A stretch of DNA of 64,000 bases from Erythrophleum ivorense (GCA_026724425.1 JAIUCV010000284.1:62001-126000); one strand, 5' to 3'; counted from the stretch's first letter, positions 52,558-64,000 are shown. Notes: generated by a model not told the origin, from the sequence alone. A program made the numbers and translations.

Positions 52558-55050
52558 TATTGTTGTAAGCAAACCATAGCATCAAATACTAATACACGGG
52601 CGCCTCATGACTGAGCTCAAAGCCACTATCGCCTGTATATTGCAAGTTTCCTAATAATCTAAAGCATCCTTTTCTTACTCTTCTCTATCTGCCCTATTCT
52701 CGTAGAGTGCTTAAGGAAAGTAGGATTCTTCCTCTACTACATCTTGAGATCTCTTTGTATTACCCCTGCTATTTTTACTTTGGGCGCTATCATGTTAGAA
52801 GGGCATCTATACTAAGGACACATGTACTTCTTAATCTATTATGTCCTCGGTTTGAATACTATCATATTTTCTCTCTCCTTTTACCTTTTTTATCCTCTTA
52901 CTTAAGTAAAGGATCTGTTACTATTGGCTATCTCTATTGCCAGTTTAAGTTTCTTTATACTCAAGAATACCTGTATTTTTCTAGGATTCCTTTACTTATC
53001 TCTCTCTATAACATCAAGGGGGTCTATTTTTCGTTCATACTCTTACTCTGCTCTTAGCTAGACCATCCCTTGGTAAGAAAATTTTATTTCATGAAATCCC
53101 AAGAATTACATTTTGTGGCGCTCTCAGCTTACACTCTTTTTCTACATAATATGAGACTCGCCTTCTTAGGCGGTCTCTAACTCTCTCGAGCTTCCCTGAG
53201 GGTACTAAGGCACTAATTGTCTATCTCAACTTATTTCTACGTTCGGACCAGAGCTGGGTGTTCTCTCCATTCAGCCTCTTTAGCTTTACCCCAGGAGCAC
53301 AATATATTGTTTTTAGGGTTGTCTAACCCAATCCGGAACACGTACTCTCAATGTCTGGCTTCTACCTTACTAAACTGGGTGCTCTAATCATGCATGTGCT
53401 TTAACCCCTGCATTCTCATATTAGAGAGCTCGTCTGACTAACTATTGGACCCCTGTAACACCATATATTTCTAGCTTGCTTCCTATCATTTCTAAGTTTC
53501 CCATGATGAATTGCACAAAAGGGAATGGAAGATGACATTAAAATAATGCCTTATTTCGCGTTGCGTAGCGTATGAAAATTCCATTCAGTGTCATGCAAAC
53601 CATATGAGTTCATACATTACATTATCATATTTAATTATATACATACAACTCATTTGCATCACCAAAGTTGGCCCACAACTCGTGGAATTCAAAGGGGAGC
53701 ATCAAACTCACACTATTATTTTCGGCCAAATTCTCAATTTTTTTGTCACAACTTCAGAAATTCATAACTAAATCCATAAAAATTGAAACTCAACAACATT
53801 TACCATTCCAGAAAGCTCTGGATGTGTACCCCATGTTAAAAATAATTTTAGCTCATGAATCATTAAGGGGAGAACATTTGACATCCGAAAAGACACTAAG
53901 ATCGCTACTGTTTGGGCCACTGGTTTAGTTTACTGATATAAAGTTTCAGAATTCATAACTAATTCTGGAAAATTTGGAATCATGTATTCTTGGTCATTAT
54001 AGAAAGATACACATGTCTAATTATTCTAAAAATATTCCCAAGCCATGAAACATAACATAGGAATCGTTTGACACGCGAAAAGGGGCAAAGGTTTGGACAG
54101 CTACTGGTACTGATGCAAGTGTCTGCTATAAACTTCGAAAATGTCCAATTAATTTCAAAAAAATCAAATTCATCATAATGATACTAGTTTGAAAATCTAT
54201 GAATGTTAAAGTTATGGTAAAAATATACTTAGACTAGAGAAAGCACGTTTAGCCACTGAAATTCAATGGAACAGTGACTTAGGTCGTTCTGCATTACTAT
54301 TGCTGTTCCAGAAATTCAAAAATTCATATCTCTTAGCTCAGACCTCCAAATGAGATGCTTTTAGTTGCTACAAGTCTCTGTGAATTCCTAGTTTCTTCAT
54401 ATAAAATTTAGTAGCTATTGGACCACGTTTGCCCTTCGGATGACACAATTTCAAAACTGACCAAATGAACAGTATTGGTGCAAATCTGAAATTCTGATAC
54501 CAATTTTGAAAAATCATAGAAAATTCCACAGACCTCCAAATGACCTGATATTTAGCTTCCCAAAAAGCTCTAGGCAAGATCTAGTTGCATGCAAAATTTA
54601 AAATCAAGAAGATGTCATTTGGTCAGACTTTGCCGTAGCTCAAGAATATAGTAATTTTGGTCCCAACAAGAGGCAAATTTGGTTCACATGAGCCATCCAT
54701 TGTTCCACACACATTTGAGTAACTTAGAAAGCATAAATATAGCATAAATAAGTCCCTCATAAGGTCTGAACCCTCATACAACTCAAATTCACCATGTCAC
54801 TTCCATAAACATACATGCACAAGTGGGCTCCCAAGTGGTCAAAATACACAATTCTATTCATTAAACTCTATTCTTGATACATACACTAACTTTACATAGT
54901 TTTACACTTGTTCAAAGTGTCATGGCTCAAAAATAATATTTACATATCTACTTTGACATTCTAGATATCATAGTTCATCAAAAATGGAAAGATTTGCCAA
55001 GAGATGGAGATTTAAGCTCCTTGGCTTCCATCCTTTGGATCTTAAACTCC

Positions 55051-56680
55051 ACTTAGATCATATGATATGAGAGAAAGGAGAGGGTGAGATTCATTGAATC
55101 TTAATAGCTCATACACCTATTCAAGCACATCTTCAAGGCATAAAATATGTCAAAGGTACAAGTATGCAATTAATCAATCTATGAAGCATTCATCTTTCAA
55201 ATTTTTGTGTCACAAACTCATGTCAAGCACAAGAATGAGCTCTAGAGACTTTTGGTTTGGCCTTAACCCATTTATAGGACTTTTAGATTGCCTTACTCTT
55301 GGTTCTTGGGATTTTTGACTTAGCCTCACCCATCCAAGGGACTTTTGGCCTTGTCTTACCCATGCCATGAGACTTTTGGCATCTCCTCACCCACATTAAG
55401 GGACTTTTAGCACTACCTCACCCTTATGAGCCATTTCCACCATTCAAAGACACTCAAGAAAGCATATTGGTACCAAAATAGCAACATAGCATCAAGTGGC
55501 ATGTCTCAAACATATAAACATACACACAAGCACACAATGACACCATATGCAACAAGAAAAAGTAGAGAGCTACCTTGGTGCAAATTCAAGCTTTACTTTG
55601 TTTATTTCTTCTCCTTTTTGGTTCCACAAATACAAGGAGGTGGGGTTGGATTTCCTTGGCCTATTCACAATAAACAACACTTAATTATACTCTTGGAACA
55701 AGTTATGACATCCAACTCACTCTTAAGACTACCCTTTATTCTATTTGTCACAATATGGTTCCATTAAGGACCTAATGAAGCAATTACCATAATTAACATT
55801 CTTGGTTCCATTCTCTTGCCATATTTAGACCTCTTAACCTCATTTAAGGTCCTTGAAGCCATCACACACTCACTTTCACAAACCTAGGTCCATGTTACTT
55901 CATAAGGTTACATTATGGAAGCCATTGCCTCATCTCCTAACCTAAGGCTTCTAAATTTTTTCCAATAGTTTCTCCCATCTTTTAACATCATATAAAGTCC
56001 CAAACCAAGGCTAGAACAAATTAAAACATCCCCTAGCCTAATGAACCTAGCTTGGCCTAAATATGCACCATAATGGAGGTTCATGGACTTTGTGATTTTT
56101 CCTTGATGGGAGAGCCACTTAGGAGGCTTTCTAAAGGTCTTAGGAGCTCAAGGAAACATTCAAATAGCCAAGAAAACATTCACACAAAATCAGATTTTGC
56201 AAAACCCTAGAAAACACTACACTTTTCTAACTAGTTTTCTATTGGTTTTTCTTAGAATTTCTTGCCATATTCCATTTCCCCATGACCTAAAACCCTTGTT
56301 CCCTCCTTATATTTGGATAGAACATCCTCCCCTCCTTTGGTTCTATTCTTGGCTGAAATACACACAAAGGGAGGGGGAAGAGAAGATGCAACAAAAAGAA
56401 AAGATTACCTAGGGTTCAAGTAAGCTTTCAAGTGTCTTTCTCCTTCATTCTCTTCTCCTTAGCAAATTCAAAATTCTCCCCTTAGGTCTGGGTCAAAAAC
56501 AGAACCAAATCATTCAAAAAATCCATGGAAAGAAAGGAGGAAGAGAGGAGAATAAGATTGGAGGAAGATGGAGCAAGAAATTTCATGAAATTACCTAGTT
56601 TCTCCTTGGCTTTCTTCCTCTTTTTCTCCTCCCTTTGGTGTGCCTAAGAGAGCTGAAGATTTTTTGTATTTTGGGCAGAA
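55051..56680 (-). ncRNA. Predicted spliced leader of LTR copy I
   Basis: Intron 56,594-56,488 (107 nt, acceptor TTTTTGACCCAG), exon 2 56,487-56,409 (79 nt), intron 56,408-55,661 (748 nt), exon 3 55,660-55,574 (87 nt, begins GCCAAGG), intron 55,573-55,052 (522 nt). Exons are purine-rich. No ORF spans them. Confidence 0.4.
55245..55426 (-). repeat. Subrepeats of about 33 bp in copy I
   Basis: About six degenerate units built on GGGACTTTTGG followed by CTCACCC, in the intron after exon 3. Homologous arrays occur at 60,062-60,226 and, in plus orientation, in copies B, D, F and G. Confidence 0.75.
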
Positions 56681-58312
56681 TGGGTCATGCTCATTAAAGA
56701 GGAGAAGAAGGGAGAAAAGTGTGGAACTCTTTAGAACATTCAAGAAACCATAAATTCCAATTTTGCCCTTCTGTAATGGTAATTTTGTTTCAGCTTCGTT
56801 TTAGCTCCTTTTTGAGAACCATCTTTTCCATCATAAAATTTAGGTTCCTAATTTAATAAAATGCCTTTGGAATCACTCAAATCAGAGCTAAAACCTTCCC
56901 AAACAAATAGATCAAAGTTCGGGTCAACTGACGTTGGAAAGAGTACACCGAAGAGGTTTTATCAGTCCCGGGGCTTCCCATGGTTTTTGGGGCCTCTGAG
57001 AACCTTGTGCAATTCAAAATTTCCATTTAAAAAGCCCTCCTAGGTGTTTTTCCAAAATTACACTTATTTACGAAAATGTCACTGGCCTTTCGGCAATTTT
57101 TTTGAATCGCTCCAACCCAAGTTTTTGGATAACTCAAGGCTCAAATCCTCATTTTCTATTATTTAAAATTTTATTCAAATTTTATTTGGTCTTGAATCAC
57201 TCATTTCAGAGGACTTTTCAAACTGGCCCGTTCCAGTGATTGTACAATGTACCGGGCGTTACAACCCCTATCTATTTATCTTTTTGGGCTTAGTTTACTT
57301 ATTTAATTATTATTAAAGCGAGGGTATCTTTTCTATGACTAGTTTCTCAGTTCTTCCTCGTTTCCTTTATCACTGTACCTTTATAATTCGGGGGGTCTAT
57401 TTAGGGGAATTTTTAAACCACTAATAGGTGGTTTCCCCGACATCAGGAGGGCTCCTCTTTTCTTTCTCGATCCTGGGAGAACTCTCACTGCACCTTTCAT
57501 TCATATATCTCACCTGGAATGATGCTACTGGTCATCTCCCTTAGGCTTCAGCTTATGCTTAGCCTAGGTTGTCTATCTCATTAGACCTATAGCTTATTAA
57601 TTATCTTCATTCTTTTTTGAGCCTCTGTTACTGGGCTACTCATACTTACCTTTAGGTGTTACTTATGAGGTACACCTTTCTAGGCCACTCGCTATATGCC
57701 TCACTGCTGATAGTCTTATCTTATATTTTTTCAAAGCTACACTAGCATTCTATCATTCAGTGTCTCATTGGGTAGCACTCTAGGTGGGACTCAATGCCTT
57801 ATAGGTGGCTCTTAATAACCTCATTATCCCTATGTCTAACTTTTTTTGTGTTGAGCTCTTTCCTCATTTTCGACTACTAGGCCCATGGACTTTTACTACC
57901 TTTCCATGACTATTTACTACTCCTTTCTCTATTTTTACTGGGGGTTCCCGCTCTCTATGGGTTGTCTGACCCCTTATCAACTTCTTTCTTAAGTTGGCTT
58001 GAATATGACTAACAAGGCATTCAGGGTGCCATTTGCCACGGCTAATTAGCCTCAAGTTCACCCTAGCTCTCCTGTCTGAGTATTGGACGTGGCTAACTTC
58101 TTCGGCAAATTTTTTGAGCTCTTCTAGCTCTGGTTTTTGGGCATCTTAAACCTTAAATCCTCATTTTCTAATATTTAAAATTTTATCATAATTTTAGTTG
58201 GCCCCAATTCCTTCTATTTCGAAGACTTTCTTTTCTATTTGGCCCATTTCTGACGTTTACGAAGAAATCGAACATTGTGTTTCTTACGTTTATGGAGGGA
58301 CCGGATGTTACA

Positions 58313-58530
58313 CTTCCTCTTCTCATATTATGACGGCATACTTGTAATAACCCCCTTCTCATATTGTAAGGGCATGCTCTTAATAAACTCCTTCTTCTTT
58401 CATACTGTGAAAGCATACTCACAATAACCTCTTTCTTCATATTAGGAGGGCATACTCATAAAAACCTCCATTTTCCCATATTGTGAGGGCATACTCATAA
58501 TAACCTTTCTCTTCTTATATTGTAAGGCAC
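58313..58530 (+). repeat. Right part of the split minisatellite
   Basis: Four to five degenerate units of GAGGGCATACTCATAATAACC-type sequence, continuous with 45,085-45,228 once copy H is removed. Confidence 0.75.
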
Positions 58531-58859
58531 TCTTAGGCTTTGTAGCACATATAGGCTCAAAGAAATTCTCATTCTAAACTATTAGATGATAGCACACCTA
58601 GGTCGCATAATCATATAAAGTCCAAAATGATGAATGAGTACACCTAGGTGCACTGATAAAACATAATTAAATTCATACATAGATAACACATTTATACATG
58701 TTGTCATATCATAGTGAGACAACACCAAACTTACACTATGTTATGCTTATAACATTATTGTCCATATATTCAACACTTTTAATAGCAGAAAATATCGACA
58801 TTGAAAGTGCAAATTCTTCAAACCAATCTTAACATTTATCTTTAATATACTTGCTTAAC
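58531..58859. other. AT-rich DNA between the minisatellite and copy J
   Basis: Contains two CACCTAGGT-like motifs about 60 bp apart (near 58,588 and 58,643). No gene or element end seen. Confidence 0.35.
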
Positions 58860-60061
58860 CATAAATATCACAAAAAGAAGCATGGAATTTGGGTTTAAAG
58901 TCAAGCATCACAAACTAACACAATTTCATTATTCCATGCAATTCCATAATTCTGCCATTAATTTCAAAAATTTATATCTTGAGATAGAGAGCTCCAATCA
59001 CACAAATAAGGACTTTATGGAAAGCTTATGGCATGAACTACATGTTGTAAAAATTTCAGGCCAAAACAATTTCATTTGGGCTACAAAAATCTAATAAAAT
59101 AGTAACACCATCAAAATTTTATGCATATGCAAACCTAAAACTTTGAGCAGGCATATCTTGAGCTACATAACTTCAAATTGAATAATTTTAGTGGCTATAG
59201 AAAGCTCATAATGCCTATATGCTTGAAAAATTTCATGAGCATTGAAATTCATTTGGCATCTTAAATACATAGAAAATAAGAACTGACTAAATGAATAGTG
59301 CACAAGCAAATATGCATATTTTTGATAACTTTAAAAAATTATAAGAGATCCTACAGACCTCTAAAAATTGTGTTCTTTAGCTTTGTAAAAATATCTAAAT
59401 GAAATCTAAATGCCAACCAAATTGCATACAAAAAACCTTTCATTTGTGCTAGTTTTGGTTTAGGGGTAAATTATGGCTCAAAATGGCATTAAGGTAGCAC
59501 CAAATGGTCCAAAATAGATTTTCTTTGCACAAGCAACCATTTGAGCATGTCAAACACATAATTTACAGCATATATGGCCATCATATCTAGTCCAAAATAT
59601 CATGGGACTCAAAATCACTCCCTCACTTGGCATTATACACACACTTTACATGCTACATACATATATGTCAAAATTTCATATTCTTGCACATTCGCCTCTA
59701 AATATGGTACATACATTATAATCTCATACATTTACATATGTGTGAAGGTTTGTATTACAAAAATAACAAGTACAAGTTCTCTTTGACAATATATTACACA
59801 AATACTATTTTATTGTCAAAGTAGCACAAATCAAGCTTGTTGGTCTCCATCTATGGCCTCTTAAGATTTCCCTAGACATAGTTAGAGATAATATAGGGAA
59901 GAGTGAGATTCCAAGAATCCTAATAGTTCAATCATCCATCAAGTACACTTATAAAACATACTATCATGTCAAAGAAAGCAAGCATGCATCATTAGTAGCC
60001 AAACATTAAATATAATCATATTTCTAAAATCATATGGATCCATGAAAGTCAAAATCAAGCT

Positions 60062-60226
60062 CTAGGGACTTTTGGTCTAGTCTCACCCTTTTATGTGGGA
60101 CTTTTGGATTAGTTTCATCCATTTTAAGGACTTTTGAATTAGCCTAACTCATTTCAAGAGACTTTTGACCTTGTCTCACTCTTATTAAGGGACTTTTGGT
60201 ACAATCTCACCCATCAAGAGCTATAT
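60062..60226 (-). repeat. Subrepeats of about 33 bp in copy J
   Basis: Five degenerate units of GGGACTTTTGG with CTCACCC, matching the array at 55,245-55,426. Confidence 0.7.
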
Positions 60227-60373
60227 ACTTTCTAAAAGCATTCTAAGAACTATAATGATTTCATATAATCAAACCAATGGTAATAGGTATAATTCATGAT
60301 TTAAACACATATACAAGCAATCAATGACAATCAAACAACTAAGATAAGCATACAAGAATGGATGAAGAGTTAC

Positions 60374-61480
60374 CTTTCTTAAGAATGTACAAAGTTCCTC
60401 CTTGGTTTCTAACTCCTCTTTTTGGCCTCACACATGAACTTGGGAGAGGTTTGATTTGCTTGGCCTAGACACATCAAACAACATACAAAGATACCAATGG
60501 AACCATCTTTAGCCTTACACAAGCCTTATACAAGCTAGTTCTAGTTCTAAGCTTTCATATGGCCCCATATTGTAGCATAATGAAGCAACTCATATAATTC
60601 ATCACCTTGGCTCCAATTTCTCACTTAATTTAAGTCATATGACTCCATTTAAACTCATTAAAGCTATCACAAACTCAAATCAAGAAACCTGGTATGAATT
60701 TATTTTTTTATGCATAATGGAACCTTAAACTTCCACCTCACAAAATAAGGCTTCTAAATTCAATCCAATGGTTCTTTGGTATTCATAATTCATATCTAGA
60801 CTATTTCTATCCTTAGAATCAAAGAAAATTTTTCTTAGGTACTCCAAAGGACTCTTGGCTGAGACTATGCTTAAGGAAGGCACCCATGGAGTTTTGTTTT
60901 ATTCTCTTAAAGAGATGGCACCTATGAAACTTCCTAAGTTTCTTATGAACTCAATTATACTTTTACATAAGTTAAATTATCATTAAAAAGCTTCATAAAT
61001 CCCTAGGTGTAATCAAAACCATAATTTCCATAACTTGTCATCTATAGCTTCTCTTTTAGTTTTATTTATTCCATATGATTCTTCATGCTTCAAAACCCCA
61101 TTTTCTATCAAGTTTGGACCAAAATCAAACTCCTTATATAGCACTCTAGGTCTGGCTAAAACACACACAAAAGGATAAGCCAATGAGAAGTAAGTTTGGC
61201 CATGGTTTCATACCTTTTCTTAAAGCTTATCAAGTGAGCTTTCTCAAGCTTTCAAGATTTCTTCCAACCTCTTTCTTCCTTTTACTAAACCAGACATAGA
61301 ACACCTCCTTTTAGAACTTTAAAACCATAAGAAGAGAGAGGAGGAAAAGGATAAGAACTTTGGTAAAGGAAAGAGCATGAAAAAGTAGCAAAATCTTACC
61401 CGCTTTGTTTGCTTCCTCCTTTCTTCCTCTTCTTGTGCACCTCTTCAAGATGGTCTAGGTTCTATTTTAAAGCAGAATGA
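60374..61480 (-). ncRNA. Predicted spliced leader of LTR copy J
   Basis: Donor 61,400 and donor 61,213 are 187 nt apart. The acceptor aligned with copies B, E and I is mutated (CTG for CAG), with TTTAG eight bases downstream as a possible substitute. Intron 61,213-60,465 is 749 nt, exon 3 is 60,464-60,374 (91 nt, begins GCCAAGC). Confidence 0.3.
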
Positions 61481-62227
61481 AGTTAGTAGAAATAATGAGA
61501 AGGAGGTGGCGTGGTCTTAAGAAGGAAAAGGAGGCTAATTATAACAATTTAAAAATTTCAACTATGTCCTTAAACTTTGGTTTCTCCATTTGAGCTTATT
61601 TCAAATCTTTTTTGAGAGTTGTCTTTTTCATCATAAAATTTAGGTTCTTTTAATTCATAAAATACCTTTGGTTTCACATTAATTGGATTCAAAATAACCC
61701 CGAATGATTTGGTTAAAGTTTTAGTTAATCAATAACCTAAAATGTACATAAGAAGGGTTTTAACCATTCTAAGGGTTTCTATGGATTTTAGAGCCTCTGA
61801 GAATCCTAAAAAACTTTATTTTTCCATTTAAAACTCTTTTCTTTGAGTTTTCAAAAAGTTGTCCGAAATTATGATTTTCCACTACATTATTCCTTTAATT
61901 TGTTCAGCCGTTTTGGCTATATTTTTTGGCTATCTTTAAACTCTTACCCATATTTTTGGATGTTCTAATTAACATCCTAATCTTATTTTGCCTTAGTTTG
62001 CTTTGCTTTAAGGTATCCCCATATCAATTTGTCAATTCAGTTTAATTTCTGAAAAATTAATTATTATACATATAATCTAAGAAGAGCTAATTGTTACCCT
62101 TCCTTTAGTCATACAAACTGTGAAAGGAGCTAACCATTACCAATCTCTAGAAATGCAAAGGAAGAGCACTCTAGCTCACACACTATACATAAACATGTTT
62201 ATACATAGCTGAACTAATACATAACAG

Positions 62228-64000
62228 TGTAATATCTTATATTTTATGAACTAAAGTAGTCTTTAAAGAAAGAAAAGAGATAGCTAGAAAAGGACTAGTT
62301 TACCTGTAAAACGAAAAAAATCAATGATATATATAACTTAAAATATAGAAAGAGAAACTAGTTTTTCTCATTAGAATATGAAAGTAGAGAATGAATACTT
62401 CAACTAAAGGTGTCATTATGGTATAAAATATTGATAGCATGAAAAATGAGAAATATGAGACATATGCAATTTTAATTACATTGAGCTATTTTAAGCCCCT
62501 AAAAATTATGAAATTTTACTTTTTATGTAAAAAAGCATTTAAAATTTGGTACAAAGTAATCGATTTCTAAAGAGATTGAAAAATGAGTTTGAACAAAGGA
62601 AATAAAATGTAAAGGAAAAATGGTTATTTGTAATATTATAAACCCTAGCTTATATATATATATATAATGCCCTCTCCTTCTTCCTCACTTTAAAATTGAC
62701 TTTAAGTAGCTCTAAGAAACTCCCATGGTGGCATGAAGGAGGGAAGAGCAAGAAGGGAAAATAAGCTTGGGAAAGGTTAGAAAACATGCCAAATTTTGTC
62801 ACATTTTAGTTATAAAACTCTCTCTACTCCTCATATTCTCTTTCATGGTGTGTTTGGATTCTACAAAGGGTGGAAATTATGGCTATCATCTTGAGTAAAA
62901 TGGCTCATTTAAGAAAACAAATCATACTAAGAGAATCTTCACTAAAAGCTCATAAAAATAAGGTATGATTCAAATTATGAAAAATTGTTATTTTTGGAAC
63001 CCTAGCCCTTCACATTTTTGCCCAAGAAAGGGAGTGAGGGAAAGGTATGTGTATTTGATGAGAACTTGATGAAACTAATGGTTTAAAAGAGTGAGGAATA
63101 AGAATATGCCAAGAGACTAACTAAAAACCAAGAAAAATTCATGCTGGCTTCCCCTAAGGTTTTAGGTTCAATCATGAGTGTTTCAAAACCTTAAGAGGGT
63201 TATTTGATCCCTCTAATACTATAATTGAATTGGAAATAAATCATGAATATCCTAATGACCTTAAATTCCCTCTTAAATAAACAAAATTTCAAGATTGGAA
63301 CTAAAAGGGAAGCTCTCAACCAAGGTAGAGAAGTGGCACCTAGGGAAACTTTTAATTTAGTCCAATAATTTAAATGGCTTAAGTAAGTGATCTAAAAGCT
63401 GGATGAACCATTGGTTTAGGAAGGAGAATGAGATTTGATGATTTTAGAACTATGATTTCATATAAACCCTAATTTGCCTTATGAATGGAAAATGAAGCCT
63501 AACCTAATCCATGACCCTAGATAAATTCCTCTAAGTTAGACAAGTTAAAAATAGCCTAAAAAATAAGAATAGAAAGTGGAGAAAGTGAGAGAATTCACTA
63601 AAGAGTTATAAGGCATAATGATGCCTAAATGAAGGACAAGTGGAATGAGTGATATGGCTAGACTTTTATACTTATTTTAGCCATAAAAAATAAGTAAGAA
63701 TGAGATTGGATATATCCTAATTGGTTCTTTTGCATTTTAATTGATGTGCCTAGGCTAAGCAAGTGAAACCATACTAAGGTACATATGTGAGGCCATGGAA
63801 CCAAGGGAAGAAGGACAAGGAAATTAACTTGGATTTTGTTTGATAAGGTAGCGTTTTTTATTATTTTTATATGTATGGTTGGCTTGCTTGAGTCTTTGAT
63901 TGCTTGTGTATATTGTTTGCAATTACTTGGCTTGTTGATTATTTGAGTAGACTATGCAATTACATGAGACCTTAGATTTGTAAGAAAGGTGGCTCTAAAA
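62228..64000 (+). mobile_element. Plus-strand LTR of the same family, cut by the window end (copy K)
   Basis: Begins TGTAATATCTTA. A strong TATA tract (62,651-62,667) lies about 120 nt before the donor-like AAG/GTTAG at 62,776, with the second AATAAG/GTATG at 62,963, 187 nt later. The 3' end is beyond the window, so no target duplication can be checked; AACAG precedes it. Confidence 0.7.

Larger units (their letters stand above)
53454..57263 (-). mobile_element. Solo LTR (3,810 bp, copy I) in the right arm
   Basis: Plus-strand left end TGTAACACC, right end GGGCGTTACA, with perfect duplication ACCCC (53,449-53,453 and 57,264-57,268). The empty site is intact in the left arm. It is the longest copy of the family, with all splice-like sites in place and subrepeats at 55,245-55,426. 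No internal retrotransposon domains. Confidence 0.93.
49780..58102 (-). repeat. Right arm of large inverted repeat (about 2.4 kb plus two LTR insertions)
   Basis: Arm sequence is in three blocks: 49,780-50,453, 52,563-53,453 and 57,269-58,102. Subtracting the two LTRs with one target duplication each leaves about 2,399 bp against 2,374 bp in the left arm. Confidence 0.9.
45229..58312 (-). mobile_element. Minus-strand LTR (copy H), interrupted by the large inverted repeat
   Basis: Left border TATAACACC, right border GGATGTTACA, with perfect 5-bp duplication CTTCC (45,224-45,228 and 58,313-58,317). LTR sequence is present at 45,229 to about 47,194 and about 58,103-58,312. Compared with copy I, roughly 1.5 kb of the middle, including the promoter-proximal exons, is missing at the inverted-repeat junction. 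So the inverted repeat arrived with a deletion, or replaced that part. Confidence 0.85.
58860..62060 (-). mobile_element. Diverged minus-strand LTR of the same family (copy J, edges approximate)
   Basis: Follows copy I in order: 3' half, subrepeats (60,062-60,226), donor 60,373, acceptor 60,465, donor 61,213, donor 61,400. The left TGTAACA-type end is missing and the right end is not clear, so borders are estimates. No coding sequence. Confidence 0.65.

Noticed and set aside
45229..58312. The inverted repeat as an ordinary MULE with long terminal inverted repeats
   Set aside because: The outer ends do not match each other beyond the arms, no 9-bp duplication is seen, and no transposase is present.
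58186..58440. 84-codon minus-strand ORF with repeated YNMRRG
   Set aside because: It is the minisatellite read in one frame and runs across an LTR border.

Overview
The window is nuclear DNA of a flowering plant, most likely a eudicot. It is AT-rich, has one 12-exon gene with plant-type introns, and is otherwise built from plant retrotransposons. I cannot name the species. No tRNA, rRNA, CRISPR array or prokaryotic feature is visible.

Gene part (1 to about 14,100). Bases 1-171 look like the C-terminal end of a plus-strand gene that I do not recognise. Facing it on the minus strand is a complete XAP5 CIRCADIAN TIMEKEEPER (XCT, FAM50/XAP5 family) gene, coding from 13,912 down to 1,738. Its 12 exons sum to 1,011 nt (336 aa plus stop) and the reading frame is kept across every junction. 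Intron 7 uses a GC-AG splice pair. Intron 9 is 6.55 kb because it holds a dead RTE-type LINE (about 3,533-9,292, plus strand). That LINE is itself split by a 2.63 kb solo LTR (4,800-7,430) with target duplication GTAGT. A MITE-like insert lies in intron 11.

Repeat part (about 14,100 to 64,000). After a three-unit tandem repeat (14,845-15,730) almost everything is retrotransposon-derived. A decayed Ty3/gypsy element (20,420-33,403) keeps two LTRs and recognisable gag, protease, reverse transcriptase, RNase H and integrase. Its integrase is cut by a 3.5 kb LTR with target duplication ATATT. That LTR belongs to a family with TGTAAYA...TGTTACA-type ends, which fills most of 35-64 kb on both strands as solo or broken copies of 2.9-3.8 kb, with no internal coding region anywhere in the window.

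Two structures stand out. First, the non-coding LTRs of this family carry a gene-like series of splice-site-like motifs with nearly constant spacing: an intron of about 108 nt, an exon of 78-79 nt, an intron of 747-749 nt, an exon of 87-91 nt and an intron of about 520-575 nt. They occur in copies on both strands and follow a TATA-like box. Second, a large inverted repeat (arms of about 2.4 kb, 63 bp spacer, centre near 49,750) sits in one of these LTRs. Its right arm took two later LTR insertions whose intact empty sites survive in the left arm, which allows a clean order of events to be read.
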